Shown here one piece after another: positions 22,001 to 33,245 of a DNA stretch of 64,000 bases. Made by a program: the position numbers and the translations under genes. Source of the DNA: Anthoceros angustus (lineage: Eukaryota; Streptophyta; Anthocerotopsida; Anthocerotales; Anthocerotaceae). The notes below the pieces were generated by a model, which was not told the origin of the DNA, did not search any database, and saw only the letters and a list, made by a program, of their open reading frames with translations. Numbering within the stretch: the stretch's first letter is position 1; each line of letters starts with the position of its first letter. Location of the stretch: NCBI GenBank assembly GCA_010909165.1, contig VJWM01000259.1, forward strand, positions 124,001 through 188,000, read 5' to 3'.

Positions 22001-24092
22001 TGGGTGTTTGATGATTGAGACTGATGAACGGCCTAGAGAAAACAATGCAAGCAATGATGCACACTGTCTGCTTGCTGCAAGGATGCATGTGGGTTTGTGA
22101 TATTGAGACTGGTCAGCAGTTTGGAGAGAAAACGAGACAGGCAATGGATGCACACTACTCCCTTGCTACAAGGATGCTTGCGGTTAAGGCTTTTTGATAA
22201 CTTACCAGGGTGACATACCAACCATGGGCCACATATGGTGAACTGGTCTGTTCTGCTACTTTGATAACCACGACAAAATTAAAGGTGACATGCATGATTT
22301 TTCTTTCTCATGAACAGCTGATGTTCCTATTTGCCTGTTGATCCTGGTTGCTAGCATGCTGAAAAATGGAGGAGTGCTTATAGACATCTTGGTTCACTTC
22401 CTATCGATTCGATGTAAACTACCTCCGACGGGGTTGTACGTCGATCTAAAAGCGTGAGCAGGATGACCATGCGGCTACCGATTTGCTTGGTGACCCGTCT
22501 CACGAGAGGTGTGTCACGCCCACCGTGAGGATCGACTATGGGCAAGGAAAAAAAGGGGTGGGGCCTGGTGATTATTGTCACTTGGCCTCTTTGGACGCTT
22601 GATTTTGACCGGACGGGTTGGAGGATTCTGGTTTTGCTCCCGCCGCCATCGCTCATGGATTGCTTCGGGAATGATGACCATATGGTTTGATGGTTCTGCG
22701 TGGCTGCCGATGCTTGGAGCCATACAAGTGGCGCGCAAGCGGTGACGACCCGATGGTTTTGCTACCACGGTGGATGTTCACTGCTGATTGGTGTCTGTGG
22801 TGATTAGCACGATGTCGCTACGGTGCGGATCTTGGATGGGCGGGATGGGTGGATCCAGGGCCAGGGTTGTCGATCTAAAACTTGACCGGGATGGCCATGC
22901 GGTGCCAACTTTTTGTCACAACCAGGGATCCGGTGATGCGGCGGTGTCTTCTCGCACGCGGGCTTGTGATGGCGTGCGGCACGAGAGAAAACGATCGGCA
23001 ATAAACGCACGCCGTTTGCTTACTGCGAGAATGCATGAGGATCTGTAGTGATTGAGATTGGTGTAACTTGAAGAGAAAATGAATCACAGTGGCTATCTGC
23101 TGCAAGGAAGTGTGTGATGGTCGAGGCCGGTGAGCGACTGGAGAGAAAAAGATCTGAGAGGTGCACCGTCTATTGGTGACAATGATACCGTGGGTATGTG
23201 ATGATGGAGGCTAGCGGCCGATGTGGATGCACTTGCTTTGATTCGCAAGGATGTGTATGAAATTGTGACGGCCGACTAGAGCGACCGAAAAACGATCCTC
23301 ATCAAGTGGATGCACGCTTGCTTGCTTTGCAAGCATGTAGGTATGTAATGGTTGAGACTCATGAGCGGCCCGGAGAAAAAAAGCGATGTGAAATGGATGC
23401 ACGTTGTATACTTGCCGCAAGGATGCATGTGGGTGTTTGATGATTGAGGCTGATGAACGGCTAGAGAAAATAATGCAAGCAATGATGCACATGCGCTTTG
23501 CAAGGATGCATGTGGGTTTGTGATATTGAGACCGGTGATTGAGAGAAAAGCAGACAGGCTATAGATAAACACTACTCCTTGCTACAAGGATGCCTAAAGG
23601 TTTTGATAACTTACCAGGTGACATACCAACCATGGACCACATATGGTGAAGCTCTGCTCGCTACTTGGCAACCACGAAATTAATGGTGACATGCATGATT
23701 TTTCTCTCATGAACAGATGTTCCTATTTGCACATGATCCACTAGCATCTTTGAAAAATGGAAGAGTGCTTATAGACATCTTGGTTCACTTCCTATCGATT
23801 CGATGTAGTCGCTCTTAACTACTTACCAAGCGGGGGAAATTGCGGACACATTGCATGCCTTTACACAATCATCCGTGTGCACGCTACAAATGTGATATAC
23901 TCATACCAATGGAGGGGGCGGATCGGATCTCACACATGGGGTTGCTTACGAATTAGGAGACCTATGGTCGAACTTGGAAAATCCTTCCACAGGATTCGGA
24001 TTTTAAAATATATCTCTAAACAGCAGCTTTGCTTGAAATGACCGCTAGGTCAGCATGCATTTATGCGATGTAGTCTAGGAAATCTATCTATC
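19045..24092 (+). repeat. Tandem-array unit 2 (T-A-B-B'-C-D with B'-C-D doubled, no RT element)
   Basis: It begins with ATCT repeats (19,045-19,063) and segment T, whose landmark is AAGAGAGAGTTATGTTCC, followed by an AT-rich stretch. Segment A starts at about 19,422, B at about 20,740, B' at about 21,100 and C at about 21,590. D begins near 22,195 but is cut near 22,424, where the sequence returns to the end of B (GGGGTTGTACGTCGATC). B', C and a full D then follow to 24,081. The unit ends in the uninterrupted site ATCTATCTATC-CATCTATCC. No protein-coding region is supported. Confidence 0.8.
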
Positions 24093-24104
24093 CATCTATC
24101 CAAG
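24082..24104 (+). other. Uninterrupted (empty) RT-element site 1
   Basis: Segment D passes directly into segment T across ATCTATCTATCCATCTATCC. Compared with filled sites, the roughly 4 kb RT element and one ATCT tract are absent without any other loss. This can be read as the pre-insertion site or as a precise recombination between flanking ATCT tracts. Confidence 0.75.
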
Positions 24105-27100
24105 AGAGAGTTATGTTCCTATGAGATCCATGAATTTGCCCTTTGTGTGCCCATAGATTGGTGCTTCTAAATGATGTTTATCCATCCCAAACATCCCATC
24201 GATGAACTAAGTAAATCTATTCCTTCAATGTTTACGTAATACTAATTTGTGAAGGAATTTTTATTGATTTTATTTATTATTTACCCTTTATTATTTTCTT
24301 ACTAATATGGTTGTTTTCCTTGATTTTTGAGATAAATTTTAATTCAAGAAAGTCTAATATGTATGCAGGTTTTATTTGTCTTTTGGATAATAAACTTGGA
24401 AGCGTGATGTTTACAAGTATCTTTCATATGTTTTGTTTTTGACCTTAGAGAGGTGTCTAACCCATAAAAATGCACCATTAGACTCTTGATAACTATGGAG
24501 TGAATAGAATATGAATATGCTTGCCTTTTTCCAACTGGCTATCACCTTTTATTGGTAGAAGGACATAGTGCCTTACCCACTTGGGCATATTAACACCTCA
24601 TATGGGCCATGTGTACATTTATGACCTCGGACCTTGTCTCACTTTTAATATATACTACTAGGCTATAAATGAGGGATCTGACCTATGTGCATGTTTGTTA
24701 AAGATGGGTTGATTCCTTGTGGGTTATCATTGGTAGGAATGGCTGCCCAATAGGATTATATAACTTGTGAGCCGTGGTTGGATAGAATTTGCTACCCAAT
24801 GAAATCCCTTCCCTCAAACTTTGGTTGGGGTTCCTCCCTTCCTCTCCTATGCTTAGCCTCTACCTTTGATGATTGTCATTCTCTCTATTGCTCCCCGCCT
24901 CTATTTGCGTGATCACCTTACTTAGTACCTTGGTCTCTTTGTCGCGTTGCCTCCCCAAGCTAGCCATGGCTACCAAGGTTGAACCTTTTCTCCTCTCTTC
25001 TACTTCACTATGCAACCTTAGAATTAGTGGATGTGCAATGGATCCCGTCTCACCAAGGATCCGAAACGGGGATGATCCCTTTTGGTGGTGAAGAAGGAAG
25101 GGGAGGTGTTGACCAACACCATCTTTGCATCCAAGAAGCTAGACCTTGATTTGGTCATGGTCTAGTCTTCTAAACCTCAAGTTGTTTTTCGGTATGATCT
25201 AGAAGCGTGGATAGATGACTCAATGATTGCTAGGGTTTGTGTCTTACGGATTCAAAATACAGTTTGATCAACACAAGATACTTCGTGCTCCGGCGGTGGC
25301 GTGGCTATGAATGTCGTTGTTCGTGCTGCAATTTTTATCGGATGCCTCGTATTGGATGCATGTCTGGAATCGTCATCCTTTGGGATCGACTCAAGGTCCT
25401 CTTGAAGCATCGCATCTTGCGTAGGTTTTGCCTGTGAGGCGATATTGATGTTTGATACATGTAGCAAGGAATGACGGTGGCGTGGGAGGACAACGACGCA
25501 GTTGAATGACAAAATAGGTGGTATCTTGTTGTTTGGCTTCAACGATCGAGCACAAGATTGCATGTGAATGGCTTCAAGATAGCATGCGATAGATATTGTG
25601 CTACCGGATGCTCGCTAAGCTTCATGGGATGTCGATCTAGTTTTGCATATCGCGTTGCTACCACGGTTGGATGTACCGCTGTGATCGTAAGATTGCACCG
25701 AATATTGGGAGTCCGAGGACAAGGGCCTCTTTGGACGCGCTTTTGATCGGACGGGTTGGGATTGCTGGTTTCTTCCTCGCCATCGCTCATGGATTGCTTG
25801 CTAGGAATCATTATCTCGGTTGAGGGTTCCTGGCTCCGTGCTTGGAGCCATACAAGTGGCGCGTGCAAGTGGTGCGCAGCGACTGGTTTTGCTTCCACGA
25901 TGGGTTCTTTGTTAGCTGGAAATTGATGTCGTCGGTGCATAGCACGTCTTTACCGTGGGTGCTGGATATGCGTGTGGATCGGACGGGTTGGGATTGCTGG
26001 TTTCTTGCTCCTGCGCCATCGCTCATGGATTGCTTGCTAGGAATCATTATCTCGGTTGAGGGTTCCACTGTGCTGCCGTGCTTGGAGCCATACAAGTGGC
26101 GCGTGCAAGTGGTGCGCAGCGACTGGTTTTGCTTCCACGATGGGCTTTCTTTGATTGCTGGAAATTGATGTCGTCGGTGCATAGCACGACGTCTGCCTGG
26201 TGGGTGCTGGATATGCGTGGATCGAGGCGGGGTTGTCGTCGATCTAAACGTGAACGGATGACCATGCGGCTACGATGAATTTGCTTGTGACCCGTCTCAC
26301 GGAGAGGTGTGTCTGACGCCTCGGTGAGGATCGACTATGGGCAAGAAAAAAGGGGCAGGGGGGCGATTTTGTCTGCGCCTCTTTTGACGCGATTTTGACC
26401 GGACGGGTTGGAGGATTGCTGGTTTTTCTGCGCCGCCGCTCATGGATTGCTTCGAATGATGACCATATGGTTTGAGTTCTGGCGCCAGCTTGGAGCCATA
26501 CAAGTGGCGCGCAAGCGGTGAGACGACGATGGTTTTGCTACCACGGTGGATGTTCACGCTGAGCAGGGAATTGGTGTCTGTGGTGATTAGCACGATGTCC
26601 GGTGCGGATCTTTGGATGGGCGGGATGGGTGGATCCAGACGGGTTGTCGATCTAAAACTTGACCGGGATGGCCATGCGGGCCAATCCTTTTGTCTGGCCG
26701 ATCGGTGATGCGGTCTTGACCCCGCACGTGGGCTTGTGATGTGGTGCGTCGGCTGGAGAGCGATCGGCAATGCGCCGCGCTTTGCTTACTGCGAGAATGC
26801 ATGAGGATGTGTAGTGATTGAGATTGGTGCAACCATGAGAAAATGATACGTGGTATCTGCGCAAGGAAGTGTGTGATGGGCGGGAGTGGTGACTTGGAGA
26901 GAAAAGATGCGGTGAGGGTGCCGCTTGGTGACCCGTCTCACGGAGAGGTGTGTCTGACGCCCACCGGTGAGGATCGACTATGGGCAAGAAAGGGTGGGGC
27001 GGGGGCGATTGTCTGCCGGCCTCTTTGGACGCGACACCGGACGGGTTGGAGGATTCTTGGTTTTTCGCCCCTACGCCATCGCTCATGGATTGCTTGGGAA

Positions 27101-29170
27101 TGATGACCATATGGTTTGATTCGTGCATGCGGCTCGCCGTGCTTGGAGCCATACAAGTGGCGCGCAAGCGGTGAGACGACCCGATGGTTTTGCTACCACG
27201 GTGGATGTTCACCGTGATCACTGGGAATTGGTGTCTGTGGTGATTAGCACGATGTCGCTGCCATGGATGGATGCGGATGGATGGGTGGATCAGGTAGTCG
27301 ATCTAAACGTGAACGGATGACCATGCACGGCCAATCCTTTTGTCACAAATTGGGATCCGTGTGATGTGGTCTTGACCCCGCACGTGGGCTTGTGATGGGC
27401 GGGATGGGTGGATCCAGACGGGTTGGAGAGAAAACGATCGGCAATAAACGACGCCGCTTTGCTTACGAGAATGCATGAGGATGTGTAGTGATTGAGATTG
27501 GTGCAACTTGATGAGAAAATGATACGTGGTATCTGCGCAAGGAAGTGTGTGATGGGCGGGAGTGGTGACTTGGAGAGAAAAGATGCGGTGAGGGTGCCGC
27601 TTGGTGACCCGTCTCACGGAGAGGTGTGTCTGACGCCCACCGGTGAGGATCGACTATGGGCAAGAAAGGGTGGGGCGGGGGCGATTGTCTGCCGGCCTCT
27701 TTTGACGCGATTTTGACCGGACGGGTTGGAGGATTCTTGGTTTTTCGCCCCTACGCCATCGCTCATGGATTGCTTGGGAATGATGACCATATGGTTTGAT
27801 TCGTGCATGCGGCTCGCCGTGCTTGGAGCCATACAAGTGGCGCCCGCAACGGTGAGACGACCCGATGGTTTTGCTACCACGGTGGATGTTCACCGTGATC
27901 ACTGGGAATTGGTGTCTGTGGTGATTAGCACGATGTCGCTGCCATGGATGGATGCGGATGGATGGGTGGATCAGGTAGTCGATCTAAACGTGAACGGATG
28001 ACCATGCACGGCCAATCCTTTTGTCACAAATTGGGATCCGTGTGATGTGGTCTTGACCCCGCACGTGGGCTTGTGATGGGCGGGATGGGTGGATCCAGAC
28101 GGGTTGGAGAGAAAAACGATCGGCAATAAACGACGCCGCTTTGCTTACGAGAATGCATGAGGATGTGTAGTGATTGAGATTGGTGCAACTTGATGAGAAA
28201 ATGATCATGGTGGTCAAGTAAGTGTGTGATGGTGAGACCGGTGAGCGACTTGGAGAGAAAAGATGCGTGGAGTGCCGCTCTATTGGTGACAATGATACAT
28301 GGGTGTGTGATGATGGAGACGATGCGGCTGGGCCGCTTGTTTGCCGCAAGGATGTGTATGAAATTAAGCTGAGACTAGTGAGCGAAAAACGATCCTCATC
28401 AAGTGGATGCCTTGTTTGCTTCAAGCTGGGTAGGTATGTAATGGTTGAGACTCATGAGCGGCGGAGAAAAACGATGTAGGTGTGGATGCACGTTGTATAC
28501 TTGCAAGGATGCATGTGGGTGTTTGATGATTGAGACGATGAACGGCCTAGAAAACAATGCAAGCAATGATGCACACTACTCCCTTGCTACAAGGATGCAT
28601 GTGGGTTTGTGATATTGAGATCGGCTTGGAGAAAGCAGACAGCTATAGATGCACACTACTCCCTTGCTACAAGGATGCTTGCGGTAAAGGTTTTGATAAC
28701 TTACGGTGACATACCAACCATGGACCACAAATGGTGAAAGTGCTCGCTACTTTGACAACCACGAAATTAATGGTGACATGCATGATTTTCTCTCTCATGA
28801 GCTGATGTTCCTATTTGCCTGTTGATCACAGTTGCTAGCATGCTGAAAAATGGAAGAGTGCTTATAGACATCTTGGTTCACTTCTTGATTCGATGTAGGC
28901 TCTAACTACTTACCAAGGGGAATTGCCGGACACATTGCATGCCTTTACACAATCATCCGTGTACGCTACAAATGTGATATACTCATACCAATGGAGGTGG
29001 GCATCTGGATCTCACACATGGGGTTGCTTAGAATTAGGAGACCTATGGTGAACTTGGAAAATCCTTCCATGGGATTCGGATTTTAAAATATATCTCTAAA
29101 CAGCTTTGCTTGAAATGACTGGCTGTCAGCAAATACATTTATGCGATGTAGTCTAGGAAATCTATCTATC
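24093..29170 (+). repeat. Tandem-array unit 3 (T-A-B-B'-C-D)
   Basis: Segment T starts at 24,093 and A at about 24,452. B begins near 25,690 and part of it is repeated about 235 bp on (CATCGCTCATGGATTGC near 25,782 and 26,017). B' and the start of C follow and are themselves duplicated as a 675 bp block (26,860 and 27,535). C continues to about 28,690 and D to the ATCT tract at 29,160-29,170, where RT copy 2 begins. Sequence away from the duplications parallels units 5 and 6. No supported gene. Confidence 0.8.
26860..28209 (+). repeat. 675-bp tandem duplication in unit 3
   Basis: The stretch beginning GCGCAAGGAAGTGTGTGATGG at 26,860 restarts at 27,535. Both copies share the same private variants (GGGCGGGAGTGG, GATTCGTGCATGCGG), so the duplication is recent. 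The unit of duplication runs from the middle of C back into B' and on to C, showing that crossovers occur between offset C blocks. Confidence 0.75.
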
Positions 29171-29382
29171 TTGTTCTTCTTGGTTTGGTCACCAAGAATC
29201 CTTTCAACCTTCGGGTTTAGAAAGTCTGCAGTTCAAATCTCTTGTGGATTAATCATGCTGGTGGTGTTCACCAAATGTGTTGGACTCACTAAGGTGGAAT
29301 TGGCTTGGTGTTCGTGGCAATCGAGTTTCTCCGCCTCATTCACCGGGCTACACATCTGGTTTGATCCCCCCTTCGTCGCCAT

Positions 29383-30600
29383 GTGATTGCTTCCATTGTC
29401 CCCCCTCCATTCATGCTGAAATTCAATTGCGATAAGCAGCTGATGCTTTGTGGTGATGGATGGCACCCTCCCATCTCTGGAGGTCCTCTCATTCAACGAT
29501 TGGTGCAAGCTTGCCAATTCACTAACGGAAGTGATGAAGGGATGAAGCTTCTTCAAACCATTGAGCGTAACTTGGAGCAATGTGTCGTCAATGACGGTAT
29601 GCACAAGCAGCAGTTGGACGAGGAAAGAGTTCGGATTGCCAAGGCTCAAGGTTGCAATGTCGGCATGAGCTGGCCCATGCTTCATAGAGGGGCGATTCCC
29701 ATGCTTCCCCACGCCAACATGACGGAGGAGGACCGCACCTTCATGCGTGAATATGTCGCCCAAGCACAAGAAAGCAAAGTCGATGGGGACAAGCAAATGG
29801 GTTTCCTCTCATGAGCAATGTCCCATTCCTCTTGTTGCACCTAGGGACATTGAGGTGATTGTGCTGCCATCTCCCACAAGATGTGGTGGCTCTAACCTCT
29901 CTTACTTGGCACCTTCATCTGAAACTTTTCAAGTCCTTTGTAGGCTAAGTGATGAAGAAATGGTGTTGGCCGAGGCCGGGGATGGAAATGTGGCTTGGGC
30001 TGGGTTTTTGCAACTAACAGCCCGCGGCTTGCTTTGATGCTACCAAATGCCGAATGATGAGATGATGTTGTGTAGGGTAAAAGGCTCATGTGGTGGCCAG
30101 GGGAAGGACCATGACAAAACATGGTGGAATTGGCTCAGCCTTACATCAAATGCATCGCCAAGATTTGTTGAAGTGATGGTAGGGCTGCTCGCAATGGCGA
30201 TATCATCCGGTTTGACCAAGCCCTCGTTCATACGACATTTGGATGAGTTCTTTCATGTAGCCTCCGTGTTCAATGGCTTGCCTTCACAAAGATTCTGAAT
30301 GCTGGCCAAAACTGATTGTGTGAAAGCCCACATTTCCTTCATGTATGTCGTGAAATGATCTTTGGATGGTGCTTCTGCATTTGCCACTAACCCCACCCAA
30401 AGGCTCCTTGTTGCATTCCACGGATCAGCAAAACTCATGATAGAAAATGATCAAGCCTCCTTCCTTCACGGAAGAATGCGATCGTTTGATGAAACAGAGT
30501 TGAGGTCCAATCAAAAATCCTATGCGCAAAGCAAAGTCGATGGGGACAAGCGAAAAGTCCTCACGAGGCACCCGTGGCAATAGGCAAGGTGGCCCTATGA
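29383..30600 (+). pseudogene. RT-element polyprotein, copy 2, N-terminal region
   Basis: Plus-strand frames at 29,383-29,814, 29,747-30,037, 30,047-30,298 and 30,362-30,583 together give the N-terminal third. Visible features are a charged helical segment (MHKQQLDEERVRIAKAQG, about 29,600), the NMTEEDRTFMREYVAQAQES string (29,718-29,777), SSETFQVLCRLSDEEM (about 29,917), DKTWWNW (30,114) and NPTQRLLVAFHG (about 30,390). I recognise no known domain here and in particular no GIY-YIG endonuclease. It probably forms one polyprotein with the RT region downstream; frame shifts separate the pieces. Confidence 0.6.
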
Positions 30601-31298
30601 TGCACAATAGGTTTTCTAACAAATATGCTAGCCACAGTAGCGGCCCCTACTATCGAAAGAAGACTCTCCTATGGCTCGACATTGTTTGCTAGCAACCTTA
30701 GCTCTCCAGCCTCATCCGACACCCGGCTCCTTCCAACACATGGTGGCACTCCGACGTGCCTCTTCTACCTCTAAGCCTCCTAGTGGACTACGGGAACCAA
30801 ACTCGGTGATTTTTGTGTGATGACCCTCTTTTCTTCGTTGTCCGCTAATTTTTCCTTGGTTGCCTTTTCCGGTGTCATCCACGATGATCTGGTCGCTGAT
30901 CGCATGTTGCTTTTGACATGGTGAATGGCAATTAGTGAAGCATGCACCGATCCAATGCTGGTTTCGTTCACACGTCGTAATAGGTATTGGAACATTTGCA
31001 AGTGAAAAGTTGACCAAGCTACTAACATGCTTGGTGATGCTTCCTTGATGCGACTAGTCTTGGAAACTACCTTTGGATGGAGACATGTTGCCTCCTTGAG
31101 GCAAGAGGTGTACAAGCCTCGGAAAGTTTTGTGGATTTTCTTTTGAACACGGAGATAGTGTGCCCATCACAAAAGCGCTTGGCTTTTGTGGATCCTTTGA
31201 CCATGGATCCCAATGATGGGGTGGCTCATGTTCATATGGCTTGTTGTCGTGAGGACCGTAACCTCCAAGCACAACTCGGTATGGGATGAACGATCCCC

Positions 31299-32228
31299 TT
31301 GCCTCCTCAACGCCCCGATCGTGGAGTGTTCGGATTCTTTGCACAACTTGTGGAAATTTTCTTAGCACATGGGTGCAATCTGTTAGATGAGCATGTCTTT
31401 TTGGCTCAAAATTGGCTGCGTTCACAGTGCTTCCAATCTTTGAGACAAGCCAAAAAACAAAGGCTTTGGTCCCATGGTAGGATTCATGTGCTGAAAAACT
31501 CATGCGCAAGGGATGAGCTCTCATGGCTCCTTAACCACCTCTATTGTTCTGGCCTTGATAAAGCCAACACCACAGTCTGTTTTCAAAGCATCTTCTATGT
31601 CAGGAAATGTGCCTTGAAAAGACTTTGTGATCCGGACTTCTCACCCCGGCTAAAAAATGGCACTTGGTTGCCTATCTCACGTATCCTGAGCAACATTCAA
31701 TTCCAGCTGGAAAGCATGCTCCCTGAGATTCCGGTGGACCAAGACTTTGGTCTCCCTTTCCTCATGGGAATCTTTAAACAGCATAAATTGAAGCATAGGT
31801 GGTTAACCAATGGACATGATTGTGTGTTCTCTATTTTGGCAGACCTACTCACATTTGCCACAAATCTCATTATTCCAATTTTAAGGGATTGGACCCTTGG
31901 GCTTCAAGAGGGCTATAAAAACCTACTTGGTGTGGATACCTCAATGTTTTGGATCACGGAATCCATGGTACAAGTGGCAATCAATCTCCCTGCTAAAATA
32001 CATTCTATTTTAGTGGCGGATATTACGCGATGCTATGAGGCTATTCCCACACAAGGAGAAGACTCCCTTGCTGAAGCCATGACATTTTGTCTTAAAAAGA
32101 CATACGCTCATGTCAACAGACACATGAGCAAACCTAAAACCTTATGGGTGAAATACTCATTCGCCCGCAAGGCTTTTTGTGAGTACAAGTGGGTGCATGA
32201 TGCACCTAGTTGCACCATTGGACCATGA
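31299..32228 (+). CDS. RT-element polyprotein, copy 2, fingers and motif A region (309-codon open frame)
   Basis: This is the longest convincing coding frame of the array. It contains a conserved pre-RT part (FFAQLVEIFLAHGCNLLDEH, then LSWLLNHLYCSGLDKAN), a fingers-like part (GIFKQHKLKHRWLTNGHDCV, ADLLTFATNLIIP) and RT motif A, VADITRCYEAIP, whose catalytic Asp is encoded at 32,019-32,021. The layout resembles an RT group I recall from many invertebrate genomes, in which a PKLHKxPxKxRFI fingers motif precedes an A motif D-x5-Y-x2-(I/L)-P, GIPMG and YIDD. It is not the usual L1, R2 or LTR pattern. The frame stops at 32,226, apparently from a small indel, and motif B follows in another frame. 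The upstream boundary is arbitrary because the true protein starts earlier. Confidence 0.7.
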   Translation: MPPQRPDRGVFGFFAQLVEIFLAHGCNLLDEHVFLAQNWLRSQCFQSLRQAKKQRLWSHGRIHVLKNSCARDELSWLLNHLYCSGLDKANTTVCFQSIFYVRKCALKRLCDPDFSPRLKNGTWLPISRILSNIQFQLESMLPEIPVDQDFGLPFLMGIFKQHKLKHRWLTNGHDCVFSILADLLTFATNLIIPILRDWTLGLQEGYKNLLGVDTSMFWITESMVQVAINLPAKIHSILVADITRCYEAIPTQGEDSLAEAMTFCLKKTYAHVNRHMSKPKTLWVKYSFARKAFCEYKWVHDAPSCTIGP

Positions 32229-32960
32229 ATCCCTTCCCCATATGAGAGACTCCTAAGTCTCCACTTATGGCTTATGCATAATTGCAATGTCAACTTGGAA
32301 ACCATGCTTGGCTGCAAACCTCTAGCATTCCAATGGGCTTCTCATGTTCTCCACTTTGGTGCAACTTGTACTTCTTCTCCTATGAATGCCGCTTCATTCA
32401 ACGCCTAGTACGACTAGGAAGAACTGATCTAATGGCACTGTTCAAAGAAGCTAGAAGATACATTGATGATATCTGCTGGCTCAACTGCCACCTCGCTCAC
32501 GAATTCTTGGACCCTAATGCTAAGCGTGATCCTGACAATCCCTTTTGGATCTACCACTCCACATTGTCGAAATCTAACAAGAGCTGGATGAGACATACTT
32601 GACTGCAGAGGGCATCACACTTGGAAAGTGGGTGCACTTTCTTAGCATGCAAATTTACATTGAGGATCCCATCCTTAGAACTTATAAAACCTATAAGTTC
32701 GACAAACGAAGGGCTCTCCCATTCAAATATGCACAATACATCCACTTGAACTCTAATAGACCAATTAAGCCAAGCATACAATGTAATTGTGTCTCAAGTG
32801 TTCCCCATACTCTATGTATCTAGTGAGGCCTCACTAGCTTACATAGAACTCGTGGAACTTATTAAAGCCTTCATCAACAATGGCTTTAGGAACACAAGCT
32901 TAAAACCATTGTTAAAAATGCTTAATGCTTGGAACCTTCCCCGGTCTTAAGTTCCCACTT
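32229..32960 (+). pseudogene. RT-element polyprotein, copy 2, motifs B and C and thumb
   Basis: Motif B reads SIPMGFSCSPLWCN (from 32,323), where copies 1 and 3 have GIPMGF. Motif C YIDD is at 32,459-32,470, followed by ICWL. The thumb-like part includes FLDPNAKRDPDNPFWIY, ITLGKWVHFLSMQIYIEDP and YKFDKRRALPFKYAQYIHLN, and it ends near NAWNLP. The DKRxxxPF pattern and the spacing match the recalled invertebrate RT group (xDKRDxFPFxIVxxP). Frames change near 32,590 and 32,770. There is no endonuclease-like domain after the thumb. Confidence 0.7.
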
Positions 32961-33038
32961 GAGGATCTTGTTAGCATGTTCACCTAATACCCCCACATAT
33001 AACTTCTCTCTATGGGATGTTTAGATAGATTTATGTAT

Positions 33039-33057
33039 ATGATGCTTCATGCATCAT
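33039..33057 (+). ncRNA. Conserved 3' hairpin 1, copy 2
   Basis: The same ATGATGC-TTCAT-GCATCAT stem-loop as in copies 1 and 3, with all stem pairs intact. Confidence 0.5.
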
Positions 33058-33110
33058 ATTTCTTTCTTTTTATCATTTTATTACAATTATATTTCCTTTT
33101 TGGTAGTGTG

Positions 33111-33147
33111 ATATACAAATATCCTTGGGTCAAGGGCATTTGTATAC
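33111..33147 (+). ncRNA. Conserved 3' compound hairpin 2, copy 2
   Basis: Outer stem ATATACAAAT / ATTTGTATAC with an inner CCTTG/CAAGG stem and GGT in place of GAT in the inner loop. The first base of the left arm differs from copies 1 and 3, so the outer stem loses its terminal pair. Confidence 0.55.
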
Positions 33148-33210
33148 CTCATTTGCCTCTGATCCAAAAAGGAATATGTTTGTGAATTCAGCCACGGAAG
33201 AGTGGAGGGT

Positions 33211-33211
33211 G

Positions 33212-33245
<34 letters not shown>

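Larger units (their letters stand above)
29171..33211 (+). mobile_element. RT-encoding element, copy 2 (most open copy)
   Basis: This copy is 4,041 bp, bounded by ATCTATCTATC on the left and (ATCT)n on the right (33,211-33,250). It has the same ends as copies 1 and 3 and no internal insertion. The coding region covers roughly 29,230-32,950, and the 3' untranslated part holds both conserved hairpins (33,039-33,057 and 33,111-33,147). It has the longest uninterrupted reading stretch of the three copies. Confidence 0.85.

Noticed and set aside
21990-22060. Hammerhead-ribozyme-like strings (CTGATGA followed by GAGAAAAC) in minisatellite C
   Set aside because: Hammerheads occur in some Penelope-like and plant retroelements, so I looked. 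The bases between the two core parts cannot form a proper stem II with a loop, the G-C closing pair is missing, and the strings vary freely between monomers.
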